NCBI GenBank assembly: GCA_963816955.1
Contig: CAWFME010000003.1
Span: forward strand, 248,001-312,000
Direction: 5' to 3'
From: DATFQI01 sp963816955
GTDB taxonomy: Bacteria; Actinomycetota; Thermoleophilia; Solirubrobacterales; Solirubrobacteraceae
Length of the DNA stretch: 64,000 nt
The notes under the pieces: generated by a model
Databases searched by the model: none
Told to the model about the DNA's origin: nothing
What the model saw: the letters and a program-made list of their open reading frames with translations, nothing else
Program-made: the position numbers and the translations under genes
Part shown: positions 53,456 to 61,896 of the stretch, piece by piece
Numbering within the stretch: position 1 is the first letter of the stretch
Layout: each line of letters opens with the position of its first letter

Positions 53456-53461
53456 AGCCTA
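53456..53461 (-). promoter_or_regulatory. -10 element of the leaderless aldo/keto reductase gene
   Basis: TAGGCT on the minus strand, six bases before ATG 53449. The same hexamer with the same spacing precedes the neighbouring dehydrogenase gene (54441-54446). Confidence 0.5.
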
Positions 53462-53474
53462 GATCCGCGGGGAG

Positions 53475-54434
53475 CTAGGGTTGCGCCAGCACGCGGATCG
53501 GCTCGCCGCGCAGCCACGCGGCGATGTCCTCGACGGCGTCGCGGTAGAAGAGCTCGAAGGTCCCGGTGGTCACGTAGCCCAGGTGCGGCGAGAGCAGCGT
53601 GCGCGGCGCCTCGCGCAGCTCGTGGTCGCGCGGCAGCGGCTCCTTGGCGTAGACGTCGAGCGCGGCGCCGGCGATCGTGCCCGCGCGCAGCGCCGCCAGC
53701 AGCGCGTCCTCGTCGACGATCGGGCCGCGCGAGGTGTTCACGAGGATCGCGGTCGGCTTCATCAGCCCGAGCTCGCGCGCTCCGATCAGCCCCTGCGTGC
53801 GGTCGCTGAGCCGCGTATGGATCGTCAGCACGTCGGAGCGCTCGAGCAGCGCGCCGAACCCGACCGCCTCCACGCCGGCGGAGGCGGCGGTGTCCGCCGT
53901 GAGGTTCTCGCTCCAGGCGATCACCTCCATCTCGAACGCCTGCGCGATCCGCGCGACCCGCTGCCCGAGCCGCCCGAGCCCGACGATCCCGAGCGTGCTC
54001 CCCGCCAGCTCGGGGCCGATGGTGCGCTGCCAGCCGCCCTCGCGGATCCGCTGGTCCTCCTCGAGCAGGTTGCGCTGGAGCGCGATGATCAGGCCCCAGG
54101 TGAGCTCTGCGGTCGGGCTCGGGAGCGAGCCGGTCCCGCAGACCGTGATCCCGAGCTCGCGCGCGGCCTCCATGTCGATCGACGCGTTGGCCATGCCGGT
54201 CGTCACGAGCAGCTTCAGGTCCGGGAGCGAGGCGAGCCGCTTCGCCGTGAACGGGGTCCGCTCGCGCATCGCGACGATCACCTCGAAGCCGGCGAGCAGG
54301 TCGCGCAGGACGCCGTCGAGCAGGATGTAGTCGTGGAAGCAGGTCAGCTCGGCGTCGGGCTCCAGCTCCTCCCAGGGAGCGAGCTCGCGCGCGACCTCCT
54401 GGTAGTCGTCGAGGACGGCGATCTGGACGGCCAT
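53475..54434 (-). CDS. D-2-hydroxyacid dehydrogenase
   Basis: A 319-residue NAD-dependent D-isomer-specific 2-hydroxyacid dehydrogenase. The nucleotide fold is LGIVGLGRLGQRVARIAQAF. Catalytic residues are R (VNTSRGPIVDEDAL), E (YAKEPLPRDHEL) and H (LLSPHLGYVT). The substrate loop is TTGMANASIDMEAARELGIT. It could act on glyoxylate, hydroxypyruvate or a related acid; 3-phosphoglycerate dehydrogenase is unlikely because no ACT domain is present. It starts 9 bases after the upstream GTPase stop. The -10-like TAGGCT at 54446-54441 uses the GTPase TAG stop codon as its first three bases, six bases before ATG 54434. Confidence 0.9.
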   Translation of the reverse strand: MAVQIAVLDDYQEVARELAPWEELEPDAELTCFHDYILLDGVLRDLLAGFEVIVAMRERTPFTAKRLASLPDLKLLVTTGMANASIDMEAARELGITVCGTGSLPSPTAELTWGLIIALQRNLLEEDQRIREGGWQRTIGPELAGSTLGIVGLGRLGQRVARIAQAFEMEVIAWSENLTADTAASAGVEAVGFGALLERSDVLTIHTRLSDRTQGLIGARELGLMKPTAILVNTSRGPIVDEDALLAALRAGTIAGAALDVYAKEPLPRDHELREAPRTLLSPHLGYVTTGTFELFYRDAVEDIAAWLRGEPIRVLAQP

Positions 54435-54440
54435 GGCGAG

Positions 54441-54446
54441 AGCCTA
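54441..54446 (-). promoter_or_regulatory. -10 element overlapping a stop codon
   Basis: TAGGCT on the minus strand, six bases before ATG 54434 of the dehydrogenase. Its TAG is the stop codon of the upstream GTPase gene. Confidence 0.5.
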
Positions 54447-56021
54447 CGCGCGCCGTGCCGTGGCGAGCGCCCGCCGCAGCTGCCGGTGCGCGGCGAGCTC
54501 CGCCTCCAGCGGAGCGAGCACGAGCTCGTCCGCCACGGCGCCCACCCGCTCGTCGAGCGCGCGGCGGGCGCGCCGGGCCCGCCGCCGCGCGCCCGCGCCG
54601 TTGACGATCCGGGCGAGGAAGGCGACCACGATCCCCGCGAGCAGCCCTCCGGCCAGCAGCGCGGTCGGCGCCGGGATGCCGGCGATGTCGGGCGTCGGCA
54701 CGACGTCGTCGAGCTGCAGGTAGCCGAGCCCGGCGAGCAGCGCGAGCCACAGCAGGCCGGCGAGCGCGGTCGCCGCGAGGGCGAGCTGGAGGATGCGCAC
54801 GGGCGCCCACCAGCGCGGCCGCGTCATCCGCAGCTGCGCGCCCGCCACGGCGCGGTCGAGCCGGTCCGCGAGCTCGGGCGCGGCGGCGGTCGCGGCGCCC
54901 CGGACCAGCGAGGGCCACGGGTCCGGGAGCCCGCGCGCGGCGTCGCCGGCGAGGGCGCGGATGCCCGCGTCGACCTGCGCGCGCTGCACGCTCGTCGCCT
55001 GGGGGAGGGAGGTCCGCACGTCCTCCTGGGGCTGATCCGAGAGCCGCAGGCGCTTGAGCGGGTCGGGCCGCAGGCGCTTGAGCCACGACACCCACGGCAG
55101 CCCCGTCGCGAGCACGCCGCGGCGGCGGTGGGCGGCCAGCGCGGCCCTCTCGACGGCGGGGATGCCGGCCGCCGAGCCGAGCGTGGCGAGCAGGCGAGCG
55201 CGGTCACCGCGGCTCAGGCCGGACGGCTCGCCCTCGCCCGCGGCGGCCTCGAGCGCCGCGGCGGCCTGGCCGACGTCGGCCGCGAGCCGGGCGAGCGCCG
55301 CCTCGCGGCGCCGCACGCGCTCCTCCAGCGCGGAGCGGAGGGCGTCGAGCCCCTCGCCCGTGCGGGCCGACGCGGCGAGCACCGGCACGTCCGCGAGCCC
55401 GGCGGAAGTCAATAGCCCGCTCAGGTCGGCGCGGGCGCGCGGGGCGTCGGCGCCGAGGCGGTCGCTCTGGTTGAGCACCACGAGCATCGCCGCCGCGTGC
55501 GGCGCGAGCGGCCGCAGGTAGCGCTCGTGCAGCGCGGCGTCCGCGTACTTCTGCGGGTCGACGACCCACACGAGCAGGTCGACGAGCCGCACGAGCCGGT
55601 CGACCTCCACGCGGTGAGCGGTCTCGACGGAGTCGAAGTCGGGCAGGTCGAGCAGCACGAGGCCCTCCGGGCCGCCGCCGTCGAGCGTGTGGCGCGACGG
55701 CACCTCCAGCCAGTCGAGCAGGCCGCCGTCCGGTGGGGTGGGCGGGCCGAACATCACCGCGGTGGCGGTCGAGGTGGTGGGCCGCCGGACGCCCTCCTTG
55801 ACCAGCGGTTGTCCCGCCAGCGCGTTGAACAGCGTCGACTTGCCCGCGCCCGTCGGCCCGGCGAGCGCGACGACGGTCGCCTCCAGGCCGTGCCCGAGCC
55901 GCTCGCCCGCGCGCCGCACCACCGCCTGCGCGGCCTCGACGCGCTCGGGGTCCAGGCGCCCATCGGCCAGCTCGGCGGCCTCGGCGAGCGCTGCGAGCCG
56001 CTCCTCCAGCGAGGGCTTCAC
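54444..56021 (-). CDS. Dynamin-like / YfjP-type membrane GTPase (second of a pair)
   Basis: A 525-residue GTPase. GTG 56021 overlaps the stop of the upstream GTPase gene (GTGA). G1 is ALAGPTGAGKSTLFNALAG, G3 DLPDFDSVE, G4 NQSD. A central helical region follows, then two adjacent membrane helices near residues 400-455 (QLALAATALAGLLWLALLAG and ALLAGGLLAGIVVAFLARIV) and a basic/helical tail. It resembles the paired actinobacterial dynamin-family GTPases, some of which (Streptomyces DynA/DynB) support septation and membrane remodelling. Function here is not established, but coupling and shared architecture with its partner argue for a hetero-oligomer. Confidence 0.85.
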   Translation of the reverse strand: MKPSLEERLAALAEAAELADGRLDPERVEAAQAVVRRAGERLGHGLEATVVALAGPTGAGKSTLFNALAGQPLVKEGVRRPTTSTATAVMFGPPTPPDGGLLDWLEVPSRHTLDGGGPEGLVLLDLPDFDSVETAHRVEVDRLVRLVDLLVWVVDPQKYADAALHERYLRPLAPHAAAMLVVLNQSDRLGADAPRARADLSGLLTSAGLADVPVLAASARTGEGLDALRSALEERVRRREAALARLAADVGQAAAALEAAAGEGEPSGLSRGDRARLLATLGSAAGIPAVERAALAAHRRRGVLATGLPWVSWLKRLRPDPLKRLRLSDQPQEDVRTSLPQATSVQRAQVDAGIRALAGDAARGLPDPWPSLVRGAATAAAPELADRLDRAVAGAQLRMTRPRWWAPVRILQLALAATALAGLLWLALLAGLGYLQLDDVVPTPDIAGIPAPTALLAGGLLAGIVVAFLARIVNGAGARRRARRARRALDERVGAVADELVLAPLEAELAAHRQLRRALATARRA

Positions 56022-57703
56022 CGCGCCCGCTCGAGCTCGGCCAGCGCGCGCTCGAGCCGCTCGAGGCCGCCCGGCCCGGGGACCGTGCCCGCGAGCAGCT
56101 CCTCGTAGCGCCGCGCCTCCGAGGCGAGCAGCGCGCTCGCGCGCCGCAGCAGGTCCTCGCGCGCCTTCGCCGCCAGCGTGCGCACCGCCTGGTCGCCGAG
56201 CAGCGCCTCCAGCAGGCGCTGGCCCGCCGCGGAGGTCCCGCCCGCGATCGCGACCTCGGCGCCCGTCAGGCCGCCCGTGTGGGCGAACACCGCGATCATG
56301 ACCACGAGCCCCGCGCCGTTGACGCCGAGAGAGGCGATCCGCGCGGTCGAGCGCTTGCCGGCCGCCTCCTGGCTGACCAGCTCGAACACCGCTCCCTGCC
56401 ACGCGCGCACCTCCGCGCGGGTGCGCTCGAGCAGCTCGGGCGAGGCCGCGTCGAGCCGGGCCGTGCCCTCGAGCAGGGCGCGGCCGGCCGGCCGGGCGCG
56501 CCACGCCTCGGCGGCGCGCTCGGCGGCGCGATCGGCGGCCGAGAAGACGACCGCGTCGACGCTGGACTCCACCGCGGTCCGCAGCTCCTGCTCGGCGGCC
56601 GGCGCGCCCGTCACGAGCGAGCGAAGGCGGTCGCGCAGCCGCCCGAGCCGGGTCTCGAGCGCGCGCATCAGATCGCCGGTGCCGATGACGTCGTGCCAGC
56701 GCGCGAGGACCTCGCCGCGCAGCAGTGCGCCGCTGCGGACCGCCTCGTCGACCTCGTCGAGGCCGCGGGCGTAGGCCTGCTCGGCGTCCTGGCGCAGCGC
56801 CGCCTCGGTGCCGGCCTGCTCGGCGAGCGCCGCGGTGACGACCCGCACGCGGGCCGGGAGGCTGTCGAGCGCGCCCGTCAGCGTGCGGCGCACGAGCTCC
56901 GCGCGCGACGCGTCGTCCGCGCCGAGCCCGTCGAGCCAGCTGCGCACGGGCGCGAGCGCCTGCGCGGGCAGGCGGCCGCCCTCGAGCTGGGTCTCCTCGA
57001 CCACGAGCAGCCCCGCGTCCTCGAGCCCGCGCTCGGCGAGCATGGCGCGCAGGTGGCCGGCGACCTCCTCGACCGCCTCGGGCGGCACGCGGTCCAGCAC
57101 GAGCGAGAGCGCGGTCCCGCGCTCGCGGGCGCTCTGCAGCAGGTCCCACGGGACCGCGTCGGCGTAGCGTGCGGCGGTCGTCACGAACAGCCAGGCGTCG
57201 GCCGCCGCGAGCAGCTGCCGCGACAGGGCGCGGTTGGCCTCCACGACCGAGTCGATGTCCGGCGAGTCCAGCAGCGCCAGGCCCGGCCGGAGCGCCTCCG
57301 TCGGCACGAGCTGGAGCGAGCCCGGCGTCGTCGAGGTTCCTCGGGTGCGGCTCAGCCCCGGGAGGATGCGGTCGTCCTCGAACCACGGCACGTCGTCGGG
57401 ATGGCAGGCGAGCACGGGCGAGCGCGTCGTCGGCCGCAGCACGCCCGACGGGCTCACGTCCGCGCCGGCGAGGCTGTTGACGAGGGTCGACTTGCCGGCG
57501 CCGGTGGAGCCGCCCACCACCATCAGCAGCGGAGCGTGCATCCGCTCCAGGCGCGGCAGCAGGTAGTCCGTTACCTGCCCCACGAGCTCGCGGCGCCCGG
57601 TCTCGGCGGCGTCGCGCCCGGGCACGTCGAGCGTCAGCTCCACGGCGCGCAGCGCGTCCGCCAGCTCCGCGAGGGCGGAGGGCAAGGAGCCGTTCGGCGT
57701 CAT
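56018..57703 (-). CDS. Dynamin-like GTPase (first of a pair)
   Basis: A 561-residue GTPase. G1 is MVVGGSTGAGKSTLVNSLAG, the switch region is VLRPTTRSPVL, G3 LLDSPDIDSVVEANRALSRQ, and the presumed G4 region LSLVLDRVPPEAVEEV is atypical (no clear NKxD). Long helical stalk-like segments follow, with a hydrophobic stretch at about 450-480 (GVNGAGLVVMIAVFAHTGGL). ATG 57703 (MTPNGSL) is preferred over ATG 57739; a -10-like CATCGT lies eight bases upstream. Its stop overlaps the start of the second GTPase. The pair likely works together at the membrane, perhaps in division or membrane repair, by analogy to bacterial dynamins. Confidence 0.83.
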   Translation of the reverse strand: MTPNGSLPSALAELADALRAVELTLDVPGRDAAETGRRELVGQVTDYLLPRLERMHAPLLMVVGGSTGAGKSTLVNSLAGADVSPSGVLRPTTRSPVLACHPDDVPWFEDDRILPGLSRTRGTSTTPGSLQLVPTEALRPGLALLDSPDIDSVVEANRALSRQLLAAADAWLFVTTAARYADAVPWDLLQSARERGTALSLVLDRVPPEAVEEVAGHLRAMLAERGLEDAGLLVVEETQLEGGRLPAQALAPVRSWLDGLGADDASRAELVRRTLTGALDSLPARVRVVTAALAEQAGTEAALRQDAEQAYARGLDEVDEAVRSGALLRGEVLARWHDVIGTGDLMRALETRLGRLRDRLRSLVTGAPAAEQELRTAVESSVDAVVFSAADRAAERAAEAWRARPAGRALLEGTARLDAASPELLERTRAEVRAWQGAVFELVSQEAAGKRSTARIASLGVNGAGLVVMIAVFAHTGGLTGAEVAIAGGTSAAGQRLLEALLGDQAVRTLAAKAREDLLRRASALLASEARRYEELLAGTVPGPGGLERLERALAELERAR

Positions 57704-57769
57704 CTGACCGAACGATGCCCGGTCCGGGCCTCCGAGCAACGTCTCGCGCTCCGCGTCAGCACGCGGACG

Positions 57770-57798
57770 TTGCGGGAGCGGCCCGCTCGCGCGACGAT
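57770..57798 (+). promoter_or_regulatory. Putative leaderless promoter of the PilZ gene
   Basis: TTGCGG (57770-57775), 17-base spacer, GACGAT (57793-57798), then six bases to ATG 57805. The -10 match is weak, but the spacing is the same as at other leaderless genes of the window. Confidence 0.4.
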
Positions 57799-57804
57799 CG
57801 TGTC

Positions 57805-58098
57805 ATGAGGTCAGAGCGGCGGCAGGCGGCGCGCGAGGCGGTGGTCGTCCCGTGCACCCTGCGGCGACCCAAGGGCAAGGCGATCCACTGCGAGACCATC
57901 GACCTCGGCGAGGGCGGGATGGCGGTGGCGAGCGACCGCCCGCTGGCGCAGGACGAGCTCGTCGTGTTCGACCTGCCGGCGGTGCGAGGCCGCGCGCGGG
58001 TGCTGCGCGAGGAGGCCTACCACGTGTACGCGCTGCGCTTCGAGACACTGCAGGGCGAGGCGCGCGAGGCGCTCGCGCGCTTGGTGGAGACTCGCTAG
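57805..58098 (+). CDS. Single-domain PilZ protein with altered c-di-GMP motif
   Basis: A 97-residue PilZ-domain protein, a fold that binds cyclic di-GMP. The N-terminal arginine motif RSERRQAAREAVVV is present. The second motif, normally D/NxSxxG, reads TIDLGEGGMAVAS, with glycine where the serine should be. C-di-GMP binding is therefore uncertain. Start ATG 57805, probably leaderless. The stop shares CTAG (58095-58098) with the convergent Tat-exported protein gene. No flagellar, cellulose or GGDEF genes are nearby. Confidence 0.8.
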   Translation: MRSERRQAAREAVVVPCTLRRPKGKAIHCETIDLGEGGMAVASDRPLAQDELVVFDLPAVRGRARVLREEAYHVYALRFETLQGEAREALARLVETR

Positions 58099-60227
58099 GG
58101 CCCGAGCCGCGCCGCGACCTCGGCGGCGCGCTCGGCCGTGTCGGCGGGCGCGAGCCGCGCGCGCAGCTCGCGGCCCGGCAGCGCGATGACGAGCGTCGGC
58201 CCCGGCCGCGGGGCCGAGGCCTGGGGCGCGACGCGGCGCGCGGTCGCGCGCCCGCCGCCGGAGAGCACGAGCACGTACCCGCCGCGCGGGCCGGCAAGGT
58301 GGAAGTAGCGCACCGCGGCCGCGTCCAGCCCGCCCGCGGCGGGGAGCTCGACGCGGGTGCCGTCGGCCAGCACGGCGACCACGCGCGCCGTGAGGCCGCC
58401 CCAGCTCGGGAACAGCGCCTCGGCGATCAGCCGGCGGCGGCCGCGCGTCACGGTCCAGGTGCTCTCGACGTACTCGGCCGTGAAGCGGTGACGCACCGAC
58501 ACCGCGCCGCCTCCGCCCGCGACGCGGCCGACGGCCTCGAGCGCGCCGAACGGCCCGGCGTCGGGGTTCGCGGGCAGCCGCCGCGTGCGCGCCACGCGCC
58601 CACGCGGCGAGCGGTCGAGGGTCAGCGCGGCGTCGCGCGGCGCGCCCTGGGTGGCGAGCGCCCGTCGGCGGCCCGGACGGCGCAGCACGACGCCGAACGA
58701 CGCGGGCGGGCGGCCCCCGATGCCGCCCACGGGCACGCCCTGCGGGTCGAAGAGGCGGGCGAGCTCGACCCCGCCGTAGGGCACCGCGCCGTAGTTGTCG
58801 GCGAGGATCGCGGCCGAGTAGCGGCGCGTGCTCACGCTCAGGCGCCCGATGTCGGCGTCGAACGAGTAGAACGGCGGCGGCGCCTCGGCCTCCATCTCCG
58901 CCAGCCCGAGCGCGAGGGCGCGCATGGCGTTGGCGCCCATCCGCGCCACGTAGAGCCGGCGACTGCCCGTGCCCTGGTAGGCCTGGCCGACGTCGTAGAG
59001 GTGCACCGAGGGCAGGTGGCGCGGCGGGAGCGGCTCGCAGCGGACCGCGAACTGCCACAGCCCGCGGTCGAAGACGTACTTGGCCCAGGCGCCCTGGCGC
59101 GGGTGAAGCCAGAAGCGCGGCGAGCTCGCGATCGCCAGCAGGCCCTGCTGCGCGTACGCCCACGTCTTGGCCTTCATCCAGCGCGCGAAGCCCAGCCCGC
59201 TGTCCCAGCTGAGCATGCCGTTGTGCATCCAGTAGCCGAACTGCACCCGCGCGGCCCAGGCGCGCAGGACGCGCATGTCGGCCTCGGGCAGTGGGCTCAT
59301 CCCGGCGCGCAGCGCCTGCTCGTACCAGGCGATGAAGTGCAGCGTGATGTTCGCGTACTCCGCCGAGTCGAGGTTCTTGCGAGAGCCCGCGTACGTCGTC
59401 TGGTACTGGAAGCGGTAGCTCGGGGAGAGGTTGCGCGCCCAGCCGTGATGCAGCGGCCGGCGGGCGCCCGCGACGAAGCGGCGCACGTGGCGCCGGTAGT
59501 CCTGCTGCAGCAGCTCCGGGTCGCCGGTCAGCGCCGCGGCGTACGCGTACAGCTCGGCGTTCCAGTTGATCTGGTTCAGGCGCACGTAGGGGAAGCGGAA
59601 GAACGGCCCGCGGGCGACGGCGTCCACGGCGGCGACGATCCGCGCCTCGAGCTCCGGCCCGAGCCCGAGCGGCGCCCGCGCCCGCCACGCCGCGACGAGC
59701 CCCTCGGCGACCTTCGGGTCGAACGCCTTGTCCATCGGGCTGTCGAGCACGTCGAGGTTGCCGACCCACCCCGGCGTGTGGAACATCGTGTCGGGGTTCG
59801 GGAGCGCGGACCCGGAGAAGAACGGCGGCGACTCGCACAGGCGCGCCGCCAGCAGCCGAGCGCGCTCGTCGTTGCGCGCCGGGCCGTCGTGACCGCGCTC
59901 GGCCGCGACCCCGTGGATCGTCAGCAGCGCCGCGTTGTAGGTCGCGTCGATCCCGCCTCCGCCCGCGCTGTAGGCCCGCTCCTCGTCGACCCAGGTGCGG
60001 TCCAGCCGCCGCGCGACCTCGTCGGCGACCCCGAAGTAGTCCCCAGCGCGCAGCGGCGGGTCGGGGAGCCGCAGCGGCGGCCACGGAGCGACCTCGATCG
60101 TCGGCGCGCGCGGGCGCGCGAACGCGGCCGGCGGAGCGGCGGAGGCGACGACGGCGGCGCCCGAGGCCTGGGCGGCGCGGGCGATGAGGGAGCGGCGGGT
60201 GAACGGCATGAGGTACGGCCGCGGCAT
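58095..60227 (-). CDS. Tat-exported protein of unknown function, possibly lyase-like
   Basis: A 710-residue protein with a twin-arginine signal: FTRRSLIARAAQASGAAVVA at residues about 9-30, ending AAFA. The first half is rich in aromatic helical segments (FPYVRLNQINWNAELYAYAA, ANITLHFIAWYEQALRAGMS, VQFGYWMHNGMLSWDSGLGF), suggesting an alpha/alpha-toroid. The second half is beta-rich (SVRHRFTAEYVESTWTVTRG), as in polysaccharide lyases with toroid plus beta-sandwich. I do not recognise a named family, and no catalytic residues can be assigned. ATG 60209 (MPFTRRS) is an equally good start and places the Tat motif conventionally. It converges on the PilZ gene. Confidence 0.65.
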   Translation of the reverse strand: MPRPYLMPFTRRSLIARAAQASGAAVVASAAPPAAFARPRAPTIEVAPWPPLRLPDPPLRAGDYFGVADEVARRLDRTWVDEERAYSAGGGGIDATYNAALLTIHGVAAERGHDGPARNDERARLLAARLCESPPFFSGSALPNPDTMFHTPGWVGNLDVLDSPMDKAFDPKVAEGLVAAWRARAPLGLGPELEARIVAAVDAVARGPFFRFPYVRLNQINWNAELYAYAAALTGDPELLQQDYRRHVRRFVAGARRPLHHGWARNLSPSYRFQYQTTYAGSRKNLDSAEYANITLHFIAWYEQALRAGMSPLPEADMRVLRAWAARVQFGYWMHNGMLSWDSGLGFARWMKAKTWAYAQQGLLAIASSPRFWLHPRQGAWAKYVFDRGLWQFAVRCEPLPPRHLPSVHLYDVGQAYQGTGSRRLYVARMGANAMRALALGLAEMEAEAPPPFYSFDADIGRLSVSTRRYSAAILADNYGAVPYGGVELARLFDPQGVPVGGIGGRPPASFGVVLRRPGRRRALATQGAPRDAALTLDRSPRGRVARTRRLPANPDAGPFGALEAVGRVAGGGGAVSVRHRFTAEYVESTWTVTRGRRRLIAEALFPSWGGLTARVVAVLADGTRVELPAAGGLDAAAVRYFHLAGPRGGYVLVLSGGGRATARRVAPQASAPRPGPTLVIALPGRELRARLAPADTAERAAEVAARLGP

Positions 60228-60278
60228 GCTCGCCGCGCGACCGGTGCGGCGTCAAGGGCGACGTGGCAGGATCAGACT

Positions 60279-61889
60279 ATGAGCACGACCCAGGTCCCCA
60301 CCCAGCACGGCGGTCCGCCCACCGCCACGCGGATCCCGTCCGATCGCATCTCGTCAGCGCAGCTGGAGGCGCTCGCGGCGCGCGTGCGCACTGAGGGTCC
60401 GCGCGAGCACATGGAGGTCGAGCAGCCGTTCAACGGCGAGCTGCTGGGCTGCGTGCCGAAGTGCTCGCCCGAGGACGTCACGGCGGCGATCTCGCGCGCC
60501 CGCCACGTGCAGGAGGCCTGGGCGCGGACGAAGTTCGCCGAGCGGCGTGCGGTCCTGCGCCGCTTCCACGACCTCGTCCTGGCGCGCCAGAACGAGATCC
60601 TCGACCTCGTCCAGATCGAGGCCGGCAAGGCGCGCCGTCACGCGTTCGAGGAGGTGCTCGACGTCGCGATCGTCGCCCGCTACTACGCCAACACGGCCGA
60701 GCGCCACCTCGCCTCCAAGCGCCGCCGCGGCGCGCTGCCGCTGCTGACCGCCGCCTACGAGCACCACCACCCGCTCGGCGTGGTCGGGATCATCGCGCCC
60801 TGGAACTACCCGCTGACGCTCAGCGTCTCCGACGCGGTGCCCGCGCTGGCCGCCGGCAACGCCGTCGTGATCAAGCCCGACAGCCAGACGCCGTTCTGCG
60901 CGCTCTGGGGCTTCGCGCTGCTCGAGGAGGCGGGGCTGCCGCAGGGGCTCGTCCAGGTCGTCACCGGCTCGGGCTCCGAGCTGGGCCCGGGGCTCATCGA
61001 CGGCTCGGACTACGTGATGTTCACCGGCAGCACCGCCACGGGGCGCACCGTGGCCGAGCGCGCCGGGCGCAACCTGATCGGCGCCTCGATGGAGCTCGGC
61101 GGCAAGAACGCGATGATCGTGCTCGAGGACGCCGACCTCGACCGGGCCGTCGAGGGCGCCGAGCGGGCGCTGTACTCCAACGCGGGGCAGCTGTGCATCT
61201 CGATCGAGCGGCTGTTCGTGCACGACGCGATCGCCGACGAGTTCACGCGCCGGCTCACCGAGCGCGTACGCGCCATGAAGCTCTCCCCGGCGCTCGACAA
61301 CAGCGCCGCGATGGGCTCGCTGATCTCGCGCTCGCAGCTCGAGACCGTGACCGAGCACGTCGATGACGCGGTCGCCAAGGGCGCCACCGTGCTCGCCGGC
61401 GGCAAGGCGCGGCCGGACCTCGGGCCGTACTTCTTCGAGCCGACGCTGCTCGAGCGCACGAGCGAGGGGATGACGCTGCACCGCGACGAGACGTTCGGGC
61501 CGGTCGCCGCCGTCTCGCGCTTCTCAGACACCGACGAGGTCGTCGCGCGCGCCAACGACTCCGACTACGGGCTGAACTTCTCGCTCTGGACGCGCGACAC
61601 CGGGCGCGGCCGCGCGCTCGCCACCCGGCTGCGCGCGGGCACCGTCAACGTCAACGAGGGCTACGCCGCCGCGTGGGCGTCGGTCGACGCGCCGATGGGC
61701 GGCATGAAGGCCTCCGGGCTCGGTCGCCGCCACGGCGCCGACGGCATCCTCAAGTACACCGAGTCGCAGACGGTGGCCGTGCAGCGGCTGCTGCCGATCG
61801 CCCCGCCGCGCGGCGTCCCGCAGGGCTTGTGGGGCCGCGTGATGACGCTGTCGCTGCGGGTGCTCAAGCGGCTGCCGGGCGTGCGCTGA
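60279..61889 (+). CDS. Succinate-semialdehyde-type NAD(P)+ aldehyde dehydrogenase
   Basis: A 536-residue aldehyde dehydrogenase. Catalytic C306 is in NAGQLCISIERL and general base E272 in SMELGGKNAMIV. The cofactor fold shows FTGSTATGRTVAERA, and the early motif IIAPWNYPLTLSVSDAVPAL is strong. The overall type resembles actinobacterial GabD2 succinate-semialdehyde dehydrogenases, but other aldehydes are possible. ATG 60279 is preceded by CAGGAT exactly six bases upstream, so it is probably leaderless. No GABA transaminase is nearby. The C-terminal 35 residues (LPIAPPRGVPQGLWGRVMTL) form a basic, partly hydrophobic extension. Confidence 0.9.
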   Translation: MSTTQVPTQHGGPPTATRIPSDRISSAQLEALAARVRTEGPREHMEVEQPFNGELLGCVPKCSPEDVTAAISRARHVQEAWARTKFAERRAVLRRFHDLVLARQNEILDLVQIEAGKARRHAFEEVLDVAIVARYYANTAERHLASKRRRGALPLLTAAYEHHHPLGVVGIIAPWNYPLTLSVSDAVPALAAGNAVVIKPDSQTPFCALWGFALLEEAGLPQGLVQVVTGSGSELGPGLIDGSDYVMFTGSTATGRTVAERAGRNLIGASMELGGKNAMIVLEDADLDRAVEGAERALYSNAGQLCISIERLFVHDAIADEFTRRLTERVRAMKLSPALDNSAAMGSLISRSQLETVTEHVDDAVAKGATVLAGGKARPDLGPYFFEPTLLERTSEGMTLHRDETFGPVAAVSRFSDTDEVVARANDSDYGLNFSLWTRDTGRGRALATRLRAGTVNVNEGYAAAWASVDAPMGGMKASGLGRRHGADGILKYTESQTVAVQRLLPIAPPRGVPQGLWGRVMTLSLRVLKRLPGVR

Positions 61890-61896
61890 GGACCGG

